A stretch of 64,000 nt of DNA from CAVVVS01 sp963751355 (GCA_963751355.1 CAVVVS010000062.1:1-64000); one strand, 5' to 3'. Shown: positions 20,034-29,428, numbered from the stretch's first letter. Numbers and translations are program-made. The notes: generated from the sequence alone by a model not told the origin.

Positions 20034-22058
20034 TTAAATTTTAATTGGATTTTCTTTTTCAGTATTATTCTCATTTTTCTTTGAAGAAGTAAAGTAGCTC
20101 TCAAAGAAGCCGAATGCACACTCATTTTTATCAAATTTTCCTTCAAAAGCTTTAACATCGCTTGCCAATGTTAATGATGCATCTTTAATATCCGGATAAG
20201 TTCTATCGTGCATTATTAATTTTTGTTCTATGTCTGTTTTAAACTTAACAAGATCTTCCAGTGAAGAAATTCTTCTAGTTAAATTTCCTACATAATTTTT
20301 TTCAAAGGATTTAATAGGGCAATCATCTCGCCAAGCAGCAAAAGGACGTGACATGATACCTAAAGATAGACCAAGTTTGTAACTCGGTGATTCTAAGATT
20401 TTCATAAGATTTTCTCCTTCAATTAGTGTATTCTGAATTTTAGTTAAAAAATAAAAATCATATTTAAGTGAGTTATAGTAGATTTCGTTATCTCTAATTT
20501 TTCTTTCGGCTTTTTCTACAAAGGCTGGTAACAAAATAGGATCGTGATAGTAAGTGCCCGAATATATCATTGGCAAAACTGTATATAGATGATTTTGATA
20601 TTTTTTCTTCTCCTTAGCTTTATCTTCACCTAAAAGATTTAAAAATGATCGATAAATACTAAATGTTCCTAACTTCTCCGTGTTTATTTTATAAGCTCGT
20701 TCTATCAATAATTCGGAAGCAATTCTACTTATTCTTGCACTAATGAAATTAATAAAGCTCTTTTCAATACCAGCTAATTCAATAATGTCGCTATCAGGGT
20801 TATTCTGGCTACCTCGTTTGCTGAATATTAAGTCAAACTGTGTTATAGCTTCATTTGTATCATTCATTATATTTACAAATAGTCTATCAATTGAAGCTTC
20901 TCCGTCAAACTCATTTGCTTGTTTTATTATTTCCTCTCCATCGGGAACTTTTGCGAGCCTAATATCTTTCTCAACAAATCTAACATAATCTTCAGTTGTT
21001 AAATTCATACCTTTAGGCAACACAATAATTTTGATATTAGTATAGGGGATATTTATTCCTTTTTTGGAATAATCTATCGCATAGAAAAGGTTCTTGATTT
21101 CTTCAACATCAAAAAAAAGTTTATTTTTATATCGATTGCTTGATGAGAAAGCCGGGAATTGATGATCCTCTTTTGATGTTGATAGTGTTTTGTAAAGACC
21201 TTTCTTTAGTATGTAATTATCGGGTGAGTGCGAACTTTTTTCAATAAATTCATCAAGAAATAGTAAGTTAATTAGTTCAGTTATATTATCAAATTCATAC
21301 CAGTGCTTTCCGCTAAAATCAAAGTGCAAGTACAATTTACCAGCTCCGTAGCTGTTTAGCGCAGTTAATGACTTTTCATCATTTTTAATTTCATCCCATC
21401 CAGTTTTTTTCAACTTCAAGCTTTCAACAAATATTTTAGTGGCATTTCTTTTCTGCTTAATATATTCCCAAACACTTTTTGCATTAAGTTTTTTTAGTTT
21501 TTCTTTATTCAATAAAATTTCACTTGTTGTTTGCTTACCTCTATATTCCGGAGAAATCAAGTATTCGAAAAAGCCAGTTTGCATAAACAATAATCTTTCT
21601 ATTGCCTCTATATTTTTATTAAAATTATCTCTGAATTTTTTTATAATTTCCAATCCATCTTGATTACCAATTTTCTTATTTATGAAATCGTCATCAACTC
21701 TGTAAAAAGAGCTTCTATGAAATGATTTTTGTTTATTATTCAAATCGGGTAATCTATAATACCCCCCTTCTTTCCCATCTTTTAACACATAAAAAATATC
21801 CCCGAATAAATACTTCACTTGATTATCCGCTTCTGTTGTTTTATATGTTAGATAGTATAATTTGCTTTTAAGATTTTCGTCCGTTATTAAGCTTATATTC
21901 GCCAAATCAAATGAGAAATCTTTATTGACTGGTAAAGAAAGAAATGTTATATCATTCCATTCCTTTTCTTGCATAGGTGATTTGATATATCGATGATATT
22001 TTAAACCATCAGCTGAATGGCGGAAAGTTTTACCTATTTGTAATACTGTATCTAGCAT
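20034..22058 (-). CDS. cas8b: Cascade large subunit Cas8b (Csh1 type)
   Basis: 674 aa, typical length for the I-B large subunit. It begins MLDTVLQIGKTFRHSADGLKYHRYIK and contains the Csh1 features FSKRGSQNNPDSDIIELAG and the C-terminal helical bundle around GIMSRPFAAWRDDCPIKSFEKNYVG. Cas8b recognises the PAM and recruits Cas3. The N-terminal half lacks an evident zinc finger. It is 35 bases downstream of cas6, with GGAGGTGAG before the ATG. Confidence 0.93.
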   Translation of the reverse strand: MLDTVLQIGKTFRHSADGLKYHRYIKSPMQEKEWNDITFLSLPVNKDFSFDLANISLITDENLKSKLYYLTYKTTEADNQVKYLFGDIFYVLKDGKEGGYYRLPDLNNKQKSFHRSSFYRVDDDFINKKIGNQDGLEIIKKFRDNFNKNIEAIERLLFMQTGFFEYLISPEYRGKQTTSEILLNKEKLKKLNAKSVWEYIKQKRNATKIFVESLKLKKTGWDEIKNDEKSLTALNSYGAGKLYLHFDFSGKHWYEFDNITELINLLFLDEFIEKSSHSPDNYILKKGLYKTLSTSKEDHQFPAFSSSNRYKNKLFFDVEEIKNLFYAIDYSKKGINIPYTNIKIIVLPKGMNLTTEDYVRFVEKDIRLAKVPDGEEIIKQANEFDGEASIDRLFVNIMNDTNEAITQFDLIFSKRGSQNNPDSDIIELAGIEKSFINFISARISRIASELLIERAYKINTEKLGTFSIYRSFLNLLGEDKAKEKKKYQNHLYTVLPMIYSGTYYHDPILLPAFVEKAERKIRDNEIYYNSLKYDFYFLTKIQNTLIEGENLMKILESPSYKLGLSLGIMSRPFAAWRDDCPIKSFEKNYVGNLTRRISSLEDLVKFKTDIEQKLIMHDRTYPDIKDASLTLASDVKAFEGKFDKNECAFGFFESYFTSSKKNENNTEKENPIKI

Positions 22059-22093
22059 CTCACCTCCATTTTAATTCTCAATCTTTGAATTTT

Positions 22094-22897
22094 TCACTTC
22101 ACAACTTCCGCCAATCCAAACCCCATGCTATTCTTTTCTCCAAATCCGCAATCATAACCCGTTCTAATTAATTCGCTATCTCCTGCCAATGTAAAGGGTA
22201 ACTGATTTCCTATCAGTTCTATCTTTGGTGTATTGGCTTTTTGTATTGTTACCTTCTTTGTAAGTCTTTTCCCTTTTTCAGTCATTCTACTTATATAATT
22301 ACTATCCCACTCAAGTTTGACCCCGTTACCTTCATAAATTTTATTTTCAATCAATTCATATTTATTAATCAAATTATTATTAAGAACTCTATTTATTTCT
22401 TCTATAGATGAATTGTATCGATAATACTGCTGTTGAAGTTTTCCATTCCGGGTTTCTTTTGTAGAAAGGATTAAAGGTGAAAGTAAAATAAATTTAGTTT
22501 TTCCGTTAAAAGTTATTGGTGGTAAACTTTCAACTTGTTCAATCTCAAAAATACTTTTTACTCCGCTTTCGAATAATTCAATTCTTTGCTGTTCAAATGT
22601 TCCGATAACAAAGTTTTGTATGAAATCCTCAATCAAAGGCGATGTTATAATTAAATTTACGGTAGGTTCAATTAATTTTATATTTTGGTTTACTATTTTA
22701 AATCTATCGAACCTAAGCGCAAAAGAAAATAATTTATAGGTCTTACCATTCATTCGATAACCGATATCATGAAGAAAAGATGAAAATTCCGGTGAACCAA
22801 ATTTTAGTAAGGAGTATATTGCCGCTGAAAGAGGATAGTTATAATTTGCAGTAAGATTTTGTGCCCCGATGTGTCGTAATAATAATCGTAATCTCAT
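22094..22897 (-). CDS. cas6: crRNA-processing endoribonuclease Cas6
   Basis: 267 aa with two RAMP folds. The C-terminal glycine-rich loop GYDCGFGEKNSMGFGLAE (about 246-263) is diagnostic. Cas6 cleaves the repeat 8 nt from its 3' end, leaving the ATTGAAAT handle predicted from the array's minus strand. It is the first gene of the operon, so the main cas promoter must lie in 22898-23080. Confidence 0.94.
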   Translation of the reverse strand: MRLRLLLRHIGAQNLTANYNYPLSAAIYSLLKFGSPEFSSFLHDIGYRMNGKTYKLFSFALRFDRFKIVNQNIKLIEPTVNLIITSPLIEDFIQNFVIGTFEQQRIELFESGVKSIFEIEQVESLPPITFNGKTKFILLSPLILSTKETRNGKLQQQYYRYNSSIEEINRVLNNNLINKYELIENKIYEGNGVKLEWDSNYISRMTEKGKRLTKKVTIQKANTPKIELIGNQLPFTLAGDSELIRTGYDCGFGEKNSMGFGLAEVVK

Positions 22898-23082
22898 TTA
22901 CTGAACAGCCCCTTGATATGATTTCCTCATTAGTGATTTCTCTAATAACTAATTTTAAATCGAACGCAAAAACTTTAGAGAGAAGTAAACTGTTTTATAA
23001 TATAGAATTATTAAAGCTAATAATAAAGAAATATTTATAATAAATTTATAATTCTATACCTTCTATAAAAATTAAATAATAC
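22898..23082 (-). promoter_or_regulatory. Presumed promoter region of the cas operon, with short CRISPR-repeat-like segments
   Basis: The divergent spacer between cas6 and the recombinase remnant is very AT-rich. On the plus strand it contains TTTTAAATCGAAC (22953-22965) and, 35 bases on, TATAGAATT (23001-23009). These match the two halves of the crRNA-strand repeat with one insertion and a gap. No clear -35/-10 box can be named. Confidence 0.3.
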
Positions 23083-23337
23083 ATGGTTTCCTTAATAAGT
23101 GAAGAACTTGCTGAATACGATGCAACACAAAAAAACGTTGCTACTGAGATTGAAAATGTCAAAAACAGAATTTCAGACCATACTGCAAATGATATAACTA
23201 AAGAAGAAATGCAGGAACTTTTCAAAAGTGTTCCTCAATTATTAAAAGAACTGGATCGAGAGGGGCAGCGAAAATTGATTGACTACATTATTAACGAAAT
23301 TAGATGGTATATGAAAACAGGTGAAAAAGAGGGATAA
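23083..23337 (+). pseudogene. C-terminal remnant of a large serine recombinase
   Basis: 84 aa with no catalytic domain. A coiled-coil stretch (QKNVATEIENVKNRISDH) is followed by ITKEEMQELFKSVPQLLKEL and REGQRKLIDYIINEIRW. This is the pattern that ends large serine integrases, where a charged coiled coil leads to a closing LIxxIxxEI strand. The resolvase and zinc-ribbon parts are absent upstream, so this is a fragment marking old mobile DNA between the CRISPR locus and the tRNA-Asn region. Confidence 0.5.
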
Positions 23338-23430
23338 ATCGAGATATTTTTTAGGGGAAATGACCATATAAAAAAGAAATGGGCTAATAATGTTAACCCA
23401 TCTGACTTAGGTTTGAGATTTTCTCTCGAT

Positions 23431-23520
23431 TGGCTCCGCGAGCAGGACTCGAACCTGCATCCCGAATGCTTTCGGGATAACATCCCGACGAGTCGGGATC
23501 CATCAGTGAACTATCACGGA
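23431..23520 (-). pseudogene. tRNA-Asn-like sequence, left solitary copy
   Basis: The 3' half equals the intact tRNA-Asn at 30997: acceptor strand TCGCGGA, discriminator G, CCA, and the complete T arm. The 5' acceptor strand is TCCGTGA and still pairs. The anticodon arm has been rewritten as TCGGG-loop-CCCGA with GTT retained, flanked by two palindromic words (CCCGACTCGTCGGG and CCCGAAAGCATTCGGG on the minus strand). No canonical D arm can be formed. This copy stands apart from the tandem array, on the other side of the STAND genes. Confidence 0.75.
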
Positions 23521-23524
23521 ATTT

Positions 23525-23760
23525 TATAATTTTATTTCCTTGTTTATTACACGCTTTATCATCTTTTTACTTTTCCAGTTTTTTATTTTTCTTTCTGCCG
23601 CTTGGGCTAATTCCTTACCTGGATATTCTTTTGTAAATACAATTTCCCATGGACGGTATCTCGAAGTGAAACCTTTCTAGACTGTATTATGATTTTTTGA
23701 TAAGTCAGCGTAGTATTTACCAACTGTCGGAATTTTAAGATTATTTTTTTTGGCGGTGTG
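23525..23760 (-). pseudogene. Decayed GIY-YIG gene copy
   Basis: The last ~60 codons match the intact GIY-YIG copies at 29-31 kb almost base for base (KGFTSRYRPWEIVFTKEYP to KRVINKEIKL). A TAG replaces the codon before KGFT, and the N-terminal part is reduced to a trace (TVGKYYADLSKNHNTV) with deletions. It follows the tRNA-like copy at 23431 with the same spacing as in the array, so it is an old member of the same duplicated unit. Confidence 0.8.
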
Positions 23761-24084
23761 TTTTTTTGGTACGATGTAGAGTAATAAATAGCTTCCGGCA
23801 TATCTTTTGTGTTTTTGCGTCCTACCAAACAAAGACATAACTGAACGAAATCGCCGGATAACTTAATATAAAAATATCGATTATATTGACATTTGAAAAC
23901 ATTGTACATTTGTTTCTTAAATCATTATTTTTATATCTATTTTAATTCCCTCTGCAATGAGCGAGTATTCACTTTTCACGTTTATAAATTGTCGATTAAA
24001 ATATTCTTAAATGACAAAAAGCCAATTGTAAAATCAAATAAGATAAAGACAGCAATAAACCAAGCAGTTTGAGGAGATAGAAAG
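23761..24084. other. Intergenic region upstream of the STAND gene
   Basis: 324 bases, presumably holding the STAND promoter. A GAGGAGA ribosome-binding site lies at 24071-24077. No repeat or small gene is convincing. Confidence 0.4.
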
Positions 24085-27000
24085 ATGGAGAATGCAGCCA
24101 ATACCGGAGATGGTGCGGCACTTGCAGATCAGTTTAGCTCTCTACCCGAGGAATATCAAAATGTACTCCGCTTAGCCCAGGAAACACACAACATAAAAGT
24201 CACTCCGCTCCAGCAACTTAAAGGAGGCAGAACGGACGCTTATCTTTACCTGGTAAGTGTTTCCTCGTTACACTCCGGCAAGATACAGCATTTAATACTC
24301 AAGCTTGATCACAAGAGTAAAAAATCCAAAATGGATGAGCTTGAAAGACATAATAATGCAGTAAATCAAGCACCGCCAGAATTTGCCGGAAATCATCTTG
24401 CAAATCTTGCTTTTGACAGGATAGAATTTGATGGATCGGTGGCGATCTTCTACACAATTGCCGGACAATCACTACAGCACTATCAATCTCTGGCAAGTTA
24501 CCAGCAGCAAAACAAGCTAGAAGAGATTTTCAGCAAAACGAATGAAGTATTGTTGACGAAATGGAATTCGGCAGCGGCTTTTGAACAGGCAGTTCATCCT
24601 CAAAAGGTTTTAGCTAATTGGCTCGGCTATCGTCTGCAGCCGGGCGGAAATATCGAACATTTTCTTGAAGATGTTTGTCACATTCAAAAGAATACACCGG
24701 GATTACTAATTCAAGGAAATATTTTCCCCAATCCGCTAATCTATGCCAGAACGAATGAGTTGTGGGAAAAGGTCAGACCGATTGACACCATTGTGGGCTT
24801 TCAGCATGGTGACTTGAATATCGGCAACATACTGGTAAAGTTCAGCGTGAATACAAAAGAATTGACAGGATACTATCTAATTGATTTTGCCCTATATAAG
24901 TCCGGGATTCAGTTATTTTATGACCAGCACTATCTGGAAATATCTTATCTGATCAGGGAATTATCACGCGTATCTTTATCTAGCTTAACGGATTTAATCA
25001 CTCGTTTTGCAGAACAAGACATTCTAGATTCACACATGGTTCCCATAGAATTGGCGGGTTCAAGTGCAGTTATTAATGCCGGAAGAAAAGCTTTCGACAA
25101 TTGGGTGAAAGAGAACTATCCTAGCTTGTCTGATGATTTGTGGGGACAATTCCGGCTGGCAGCTGTAGCAGCCGGTTTGAACTACTGCAATAAAGTAATT
25201 ATCACTAACGAAGAACGATTAGCCGGGTTGATCTTTGCCGCGGCACATTTAAAACGCTACCACGCTGCATTCGGTTTAGCACCTCCGGTTGAGGTTAAGC
25301 ATCTTGAAATTATCAGCCGGCACGAAAATTCGCCGGAAGCAGAAACATATACCCGGCTTCATAAAACCGGTTTTAAAAACAACCTGCCTGCTCAGACAAC
25401 TCCTTTTATTGGACGCAAGAAAGAATTTAAGGAAACAAGTGAATTACTTCAACGAAAAGATGTTCGTTTACTGACCCTTACCGGACCTGGCGGCACAGGA
25501 AAAACCCGTTTGGCTCTCAAAGTTGCTGCTGATCTTAAAGATAATTTCGAAGATGGTATTTATTTTGTAGACTTAGCTCCCTTTAGCGAATCCGGTTCTG
25601 CTATCACCGCTATCGCACGATCAATTGGCTTAAGGGAAACAAGCGATCAATCTCTGCTTGATGTACTTAAGTTAGAGTTACTTACTAAAAAGCTGTTATT
25701 TCTCCTCGATAACTTTGAGCAAGTAACATCGGCGACACCCATTGTGGGAGAACTGCTCCGCGATTGTCCGGAATTGAAATTGCTGATAACCAGTCGGGAA
25801 GCACTGCATATTAGGGGCGAACATATTTACCCAGTTCCTACACTTGCAATGCCAGGTGCAGATCTCAAACAACAGTCCGTTGAACAACTGACCCAGTTCG
25901 AAGCAGTCCGTTTATTTATTGATCGCGCCCTGGCAGTAAAACCTAATTTTGAAGTAACAAAGGAGAATGCACCGGCAGTCGCCGGGATTTGCCAGCGGTT
26001 GGACGGATTACCCCTGGCAATAGAACTTGCCGCAGCCAGAATTAATTTGTTTTCTCCTAAGACATTGCTCGAACGAGTGGGCAGCAGACTGAAATTTCTC
26101 AGAGGAGGAGCACGTGACCTGCCGATCCGGCAACAAACTTTGCGGCAAACCATCGATTGGAGCTATGATCTGCTTGATGCCGGGGAGAAACAATTATTTG
26201 CTATGCTCTCATTATTCTCCGGATGCACCTTTGAGTCAGTTGAAATAGTAACCGGAGGAATCAAGCAACTGGATGAGACAGGCATAGATATTCTTGACGG
26301 ATTAACTTCTCTTGTAGATCGTAACCTGATACGACGGATTGATCAAAACAATGCAGAACCTCGATTGTTGATGCTGGAAACGATCAGGGAATACGCTAAA
26401 GAAAGATTGGAAGAAGACACTGAGTTCAACGCTTCTGCCCGGATGATATACGCTTCTTACTTTGCCGATTTCGCACAGCTTCATTGGAAAAGTTTAACCG
26501 GTGATGAACGGGAAACGACATTGAAAGAGATAGAATCCGATATTGAGAACTTACAAACTGCCTGGCAATACTGGGTATTAAAAGGAGATCTCGAACAACT
26601 GCAGAAATTAACCGCTTGCTTATGGATGCTCTATGATGCACGCGGATGGCATTATGCTACAGTCGATCTTACCACTGATTTGTTAAAAGTGCTTTCTACT
26701 ACTCCGTCAACTCCGGAGCGTGCTCAACAGGAGATCATGTTACAAACAAGCCTGGCCAGGGTACTGATGGCAATCAAAGGCTGCACTCAGGAGGTTGAGG
26801 ACGCTTACACCCGTGCTCTTGAACTTTGTCGGAAACATGGAGAAATCCCTCAATCTTTATCGGTCTTAAGAGCATTAGCCAGTTTCTACTTATATGTGGC
26901 TGACTTCGAAAAAAGTGCACGTTTTGGAGAACAAATTCTGAATCTTGCCGATCAGGTTAATGATGTAAACATGAAGGTTGAAGGACATTTAGTATTTGGT

Positions 27001-27885
27001 TACAGCCTTATTTTTTCCGGCAGTTTAAGTAAAGGTCTCGAACATTTGGATAAAGGAATGTCCGAATATGACCCTGATATGCATGGCTCACATACTTTTA
27101 GGTTCGGTGCTAGCCCCGGTGTAACGTCGTACACTACCGCTGCCATTTGCTTGTGGATGCTTGGTTTCCCTGATCGTTCTCTTAAACTGGCAGACAACGC
27201 TATTGTTCTGGCAAATAAACTGAATCACCCGTTCAGTGTAGCCTATGCACTGTTTCATACCGGTTTGTTGCATCTATGGAGGCGTGAGGGGGAAATCGTC
27301 CTGGAGCGTGCAAAAGCTGTATTGGAAATCGCCGAAACACATGATTTCCAACTCTGGAAAGCTGTAGCTATCTGCCTGCACGGTGCTGCACTAGCGTTAA
27401 TAGGTCAGGCAGATAATGGTTTAACAGAGATTAACCGGGGTCTCGAAATGTATACCGAATTGAAAACTCCGCCGGTATTTTGGCCGATGCTGCTTTTAAT
27501 TCATGCAAATGCTTGCATACAGGCGGGACAATCAAAAAAAGGATTAGCCATAATCGACGAAGCTTTGGAGATTATTGGAAAGAGCAATGAAAATCCTCTA
27601 TTATCCGAGTTTTACCGGTTCAAGGGCGATGTTCTTTTAATGATCTCTTCGGAAAATAATATTAAGGCTGAGTCTATCTTAACGCAGGCTATGGAACTTG
27701 CCAGGAAGCATGGAACCGGAATGTTTGAACTTAGAGCCGCAATGAGCTTATGTAAATTATGGCAGAGAGATGGCAAGATGGGACAGGGTAAAAAATTGTT
27801 GAGTGATACTTATGGGAAATTCACCGAAGGTTTCACAATAGCAGACCTAACGGAAGCAAAAGACCTTTTATCAAAGCTTTCATGA
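24085..27885 (+). CDS. STAND ATPase with N-terminal APH-like kinase domain, NB-ARC and TPR repeats
   Basis: 1266 aa, cytoplasmic. Residues about 45-400 are an aminoglycoside-phosphotransferase/choline-kinase-like fold: HGDLNIGNIL (His241) is the Brenner catalytic loop and LIDFA (Asp267) the metal-binding site, so it may be an active phosphotransferase. Residues about 430-720 form an NB-ARC module: TPFIGRKKE entry, P-loop GPGGTGKT (467-474), Walker B LLFLLDNFE (Asp542), sensor LLITSREAL and GLPLAIELAAA. The remaining ~480 residues are TPR-like helical repeats. STAND proteins oligomerise after ligand sensing, and the TPRs are the likely sensor. Kinase-like domains at the effector end of STAND proteins are known from predicted conflict/signalling systems. 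The partner gene starts 111 bases downstream. No HTH is seen, which argues against a LuxR/MalT-type regulator. Confidence 0.85.
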   Translation: MENAANTGDGAALADQFSSLPEEYQNVLRLAQETHNIKVTPLQQLKGGRTDAYLYLVSVSSLHSGKIQHLILKLDHKSKKSKMDELERHNNAVNQAPPEFAGNHLANLAFDRIEFDGSVAIFYTIAGQSLQHYQSLASYQQQNKLEEIFSKTNEVLLTKWNSAAAFEQAVHPQKVLANWLGYRLQPGGNIEHFLEDVCHIQKNTPGLLIQGNIFPNPLIYARTNELWEKVRPIDTIVGFQHGDLNIGNILVKFSVNTKELTGYYLIDFALYKSGIQLFYDQHYLEISYLIRELSRVSLSSLTDLITRFAEQDILDSHMVPIELAGSSAVINAGRKAFDNWVKENYPSLSDDLWGQFRLAAVAAGLNYCNKVIITNEERLAGLIFAAAHLKRYHAAFGLAPPVEVKHLEIISRHENSPEAETYTRLHKTGFKNNLPAQTTPFIGRKKEFKETSELLQRKDVRLLTLTGPGGTGKTRLALKVAADLKDNFEDGIYFVDLAPFSESGSAITAIARSIGLRETSDQSLLDVLKLELLTKKLLFLLDNFEQVTSATPIVGELLRDCPELKLLITSREALHIRGEHIYPVPTLAMPGADLKQQSVEQLTQFEAVRLFIDRALAVKPNFEVTKENAPAVAGICQRLDGLPLAIELAAARINLFSPKTLLERVGSRLKFLRGGARDLPIRQQTLRQTIDWSYDLLDAGEKQLFAMLSLFSGCTFESVEIVTGGIKQLDETGIDILDGLTSLVDRNLIRRIDQNNAEPRLLMLETIREYAKERLEEDTEFNASARMIYASYFADFAQLHWKSLTGDERETTLKEIESDIENLQTAWQYWVLKGDLEQLQKLTACLWMLYDARGWHYATVDLTTDLLKVLSTTPSTPERAQQEIMLQTSLARVLMAIKGCTQEVEDAYTRALELCRKHGEIPQSLSVLRALASFYLYVADFEKSARFGEQILNLADQVNDVNMKVEGHLVFGYSLIFSGSLSKGLEHLDKGMSEYDPDMHGSHTFRFGASPGVTSYTTAAICLWMLGFPDRSLKLADNAIVLANKLNHPFSVAYALFHTGLLHLWRREGEIVLERAKAVLEIAETHDFQLWKAVAICLHGAALALIGQADNGLTEINRGLEMYTELKTPPVFWPMLLLIHANACIQAGQSKKGLAIIDEALEIIGKSNENPLLSEFYRFKGDVLLMISSENNIKAESILTQAMELARKHGTGMFELRAAMSLCKLWQRDGKMGQGKKLLSDTYGKFTEGFTIADLTEAKDLLSKLS

Positions 27886-27996
27886 ATCTTACAGCGGTTA
27901 AAGAGTATCGAGTACTTTTAAACTGTAAAAGGATTGATTATCAGAATTTTCAAATCATATATAATTCCTGAAAACATATAAGGAGATTTTACTAGG

Positions 27997-28833
27997 GTGA
28001 ATAATCACAAAACCGGAGTGGGAATAGCAGATATTTTGAATTTGAGGGTCAGTGTTGCATCTCTTGTCAGAGTATTATTCAACCATCCGGAAGATAGACG
28101 GAAAATGATTGCTCTTGAACGTATCGCTACGTTGAGGGATATCGAAGGGGAAGCCCGGATTGAAGTGAAAGTGAAACCATTCGGAGGCGGAGTCCGGCTT
28201 ACCGATCCCCAAGCGTTAAAAGAACTGATCGGTATTTTCCATTACGATAGCGAGCGATCTTCCACAGAACATGACTTTCGAATTCTGATAAAATCAACTT
28301 CTTGGAATATCGTAAAGAAAATTTGTCGTGAGCATTGGAGGGGATTGGGTAAAGGGATTCTTGATCCCAGCCCGGATCGCGAGTTAGCAGAAGAATTTGA
28401 AGACAGCCTGCATGTGAAGATATCTACAAAACAATATCATTTGAAACCCAAGTGGATGATTATGGAAAACTTGCCGGTTAAAACAACTAATGTGAATGCT
28501 CAAGGTCTTCCTACTGTCAGAATTTATTATGTATTCGATGCACATATCGAAGATACCGAAATTATTAATATGATAATGAACAACAATGTGCAATTTTCAA
28601 ATTCTGATCTTCAAAAAATGGCATGGGAAGAATTCCGGCAGGGCGGTAAAGGAAGAGCAAATGCTATTTTGGTTTTAGGATTAAATGAATTAAATGACTT
28701 ATACAGTTCGATTCGGGTTGATAACCTCACCCAACAAATAAACTTTAAAGAACATCAACTCGATGGAAATATCCCTGCTATTCTGGAGGGAATTCATCAT
28801 TCTAAATATCATCGATATATAACCAATCCCTAA
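27997..28833 (+). CDS. Nudix-like protein paired with the STAND gene
   Basis: 278 aa from GTG at 27997, chosen because AAGGAGA lies 11 bases upstream. The layout is reminiscent of a Nudix fold: strand EARIEVKVKPFGGGVRL (52-68), an inserted ~60-residue segment, then RELAEEFEDSL (128-138), which matches the R-E-x-x-E-E core of the Nudix box, and a later strand TVRIYYVFDAHI. The Gly of the usual G-x5-E start is displaced by the insertion, so activity may be altered or lost. I do not know a named family. The adjacency and shared strand suggest it works with the STAND protein, as substrate-processing partner or regulator. This is an inference. Confidence 0.5.
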   Translation: MNNHKTGVGIADILNLRVSVASLVRVLFNHPEDRRKMIALERIATLRDIEGEARIEVKVKPFGGGVRLTDPQALKELIGIFHYDSERSSTEHDFRILIKSTSWNIVKKICREHWRGLGKGILDPSPDRELAEEFEDSLHVKISTKQYHLKPKWMIMENLPVKTTNVNAQGLPTVRIYYVFDAHIEDTEIINMIMNNNVQFSNSDLQKMAWEEFRQGGKGRANAILVLGLNELNDLYSSIRVDNLTQQINFKEHQLDGNIPAILEGIHHSKYHRYITNP

Positions 28834-29036
28834 TAATAACATAAGGTGAAGGGTAAGCAAAAGCAGAGAAGTTACATTTTGAGAAATTATTTTAGACAGT
28901 ATTGTTGTAACTCTTAAATAAATGCAGTGGCACTATCAAAAAATGTAAAATTAAAAAAAATTATAGGAAAAATGGATACAAAAGTGAGGATGAGATTTAG
29001 AGTTTCTCTTTCGATTGGTTCGATTGGATATGCGCC

Positions 29037-29126
29037 TTAGTTATATACCTTGCATAGAACCTGCATCCCGAATGCTTTCGGGATAACAGCCCGACAAGTC
29101 GGGATCCAAAAGCGAGCTATCACAAA
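29037..29126 (-). pseudogene. tRNA-Asn-like sequence, unit 5 (leftmost, degraded)
   Basis: It keeps the rewritten anticodon region and both palindromic words, but the acceptor strand and CCA are replaced by unrelated bases (29037-29055). It marks the left edge of the array. Confidence 0.7.
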
Positions 29127-29129
29127 ATT

Positions 29130-29387
29130 TTATAATTTTATTTCTCTGTTTATTACACGCTCTACCATCTTTTTACTCTTCCAGTTTTTTATTTTTCTTT
29201 CCGCCGCTTGGGCTAAGGCCTTACTTGGATATTCTTTTGTAAATACTATTTCCCATGGACGGTATCTCGAAGTAAAACCCTTCGCAACGGTATTATGATT
29301 TCTTAATCTTACTTGTGGATTTTGTGATGAGCCCGTATAATACTTATCCGCTGTTTGTGATTTTAATATGTATAAGTAATATGGCAT
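29130..29387 (-). CDS. GIY-YIG nuclease-fold protein, copy 1
   Basis: 85 aa, a minimal GIY-YIG domain of the UPF0213/YhbQ-like kind. YYLYIL (3-8) and YYTGSS (16-21) are the GIY and YIG strands; Arg27 and His31 (RLRNHN) and Glu63 (AAERKIK) are the expected catalytic set. The family includes DNA endonuclease domains, but free-standing small members have no firmly known role. The basic tail (KNWKSKKMVERVINREIKL) could bind nucleic acid. It lies between a terminator hairpin and a tRNA-Asn-like sequence, and its stop is 3 bases from the latter. This copy has AKGFT and MVERV. Confidence 0.9.
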   Translation of the reverse strand: MPYYLYILKSQTADKYYTGSSQNPQVRLRNHNTVAKGFTSRYRPWEIVFTKEYPSKALAQAAERKIKNWKSKKMVERVINREIKL

Positions 29388-29428
29388 TTTAAAATCAGAA
29401 AGCCCTGAATAATTTCAAGGCTTTTATT

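Noticed and set aside
20015..20158. Longer cas7 with an N-terminal extension
   Set aside because: The extension overlaps the cas8 C-terminus in another frame and lacks a ribosome-binding site; ATG at 20014 has a strong one.
23607..23909. A 100-aa ORF on the minus strand
   Set aside because: It reads the decayed GIY-YIG copy in a wrong frame plus flanking AT-rich DNA.
24085..27885. LuxR/MalT-type transcription regulator
   Set aside because: NB-ARC and TPR parts are similar, but no C-terminal HTH is present and the N-terminus is kinase-like.
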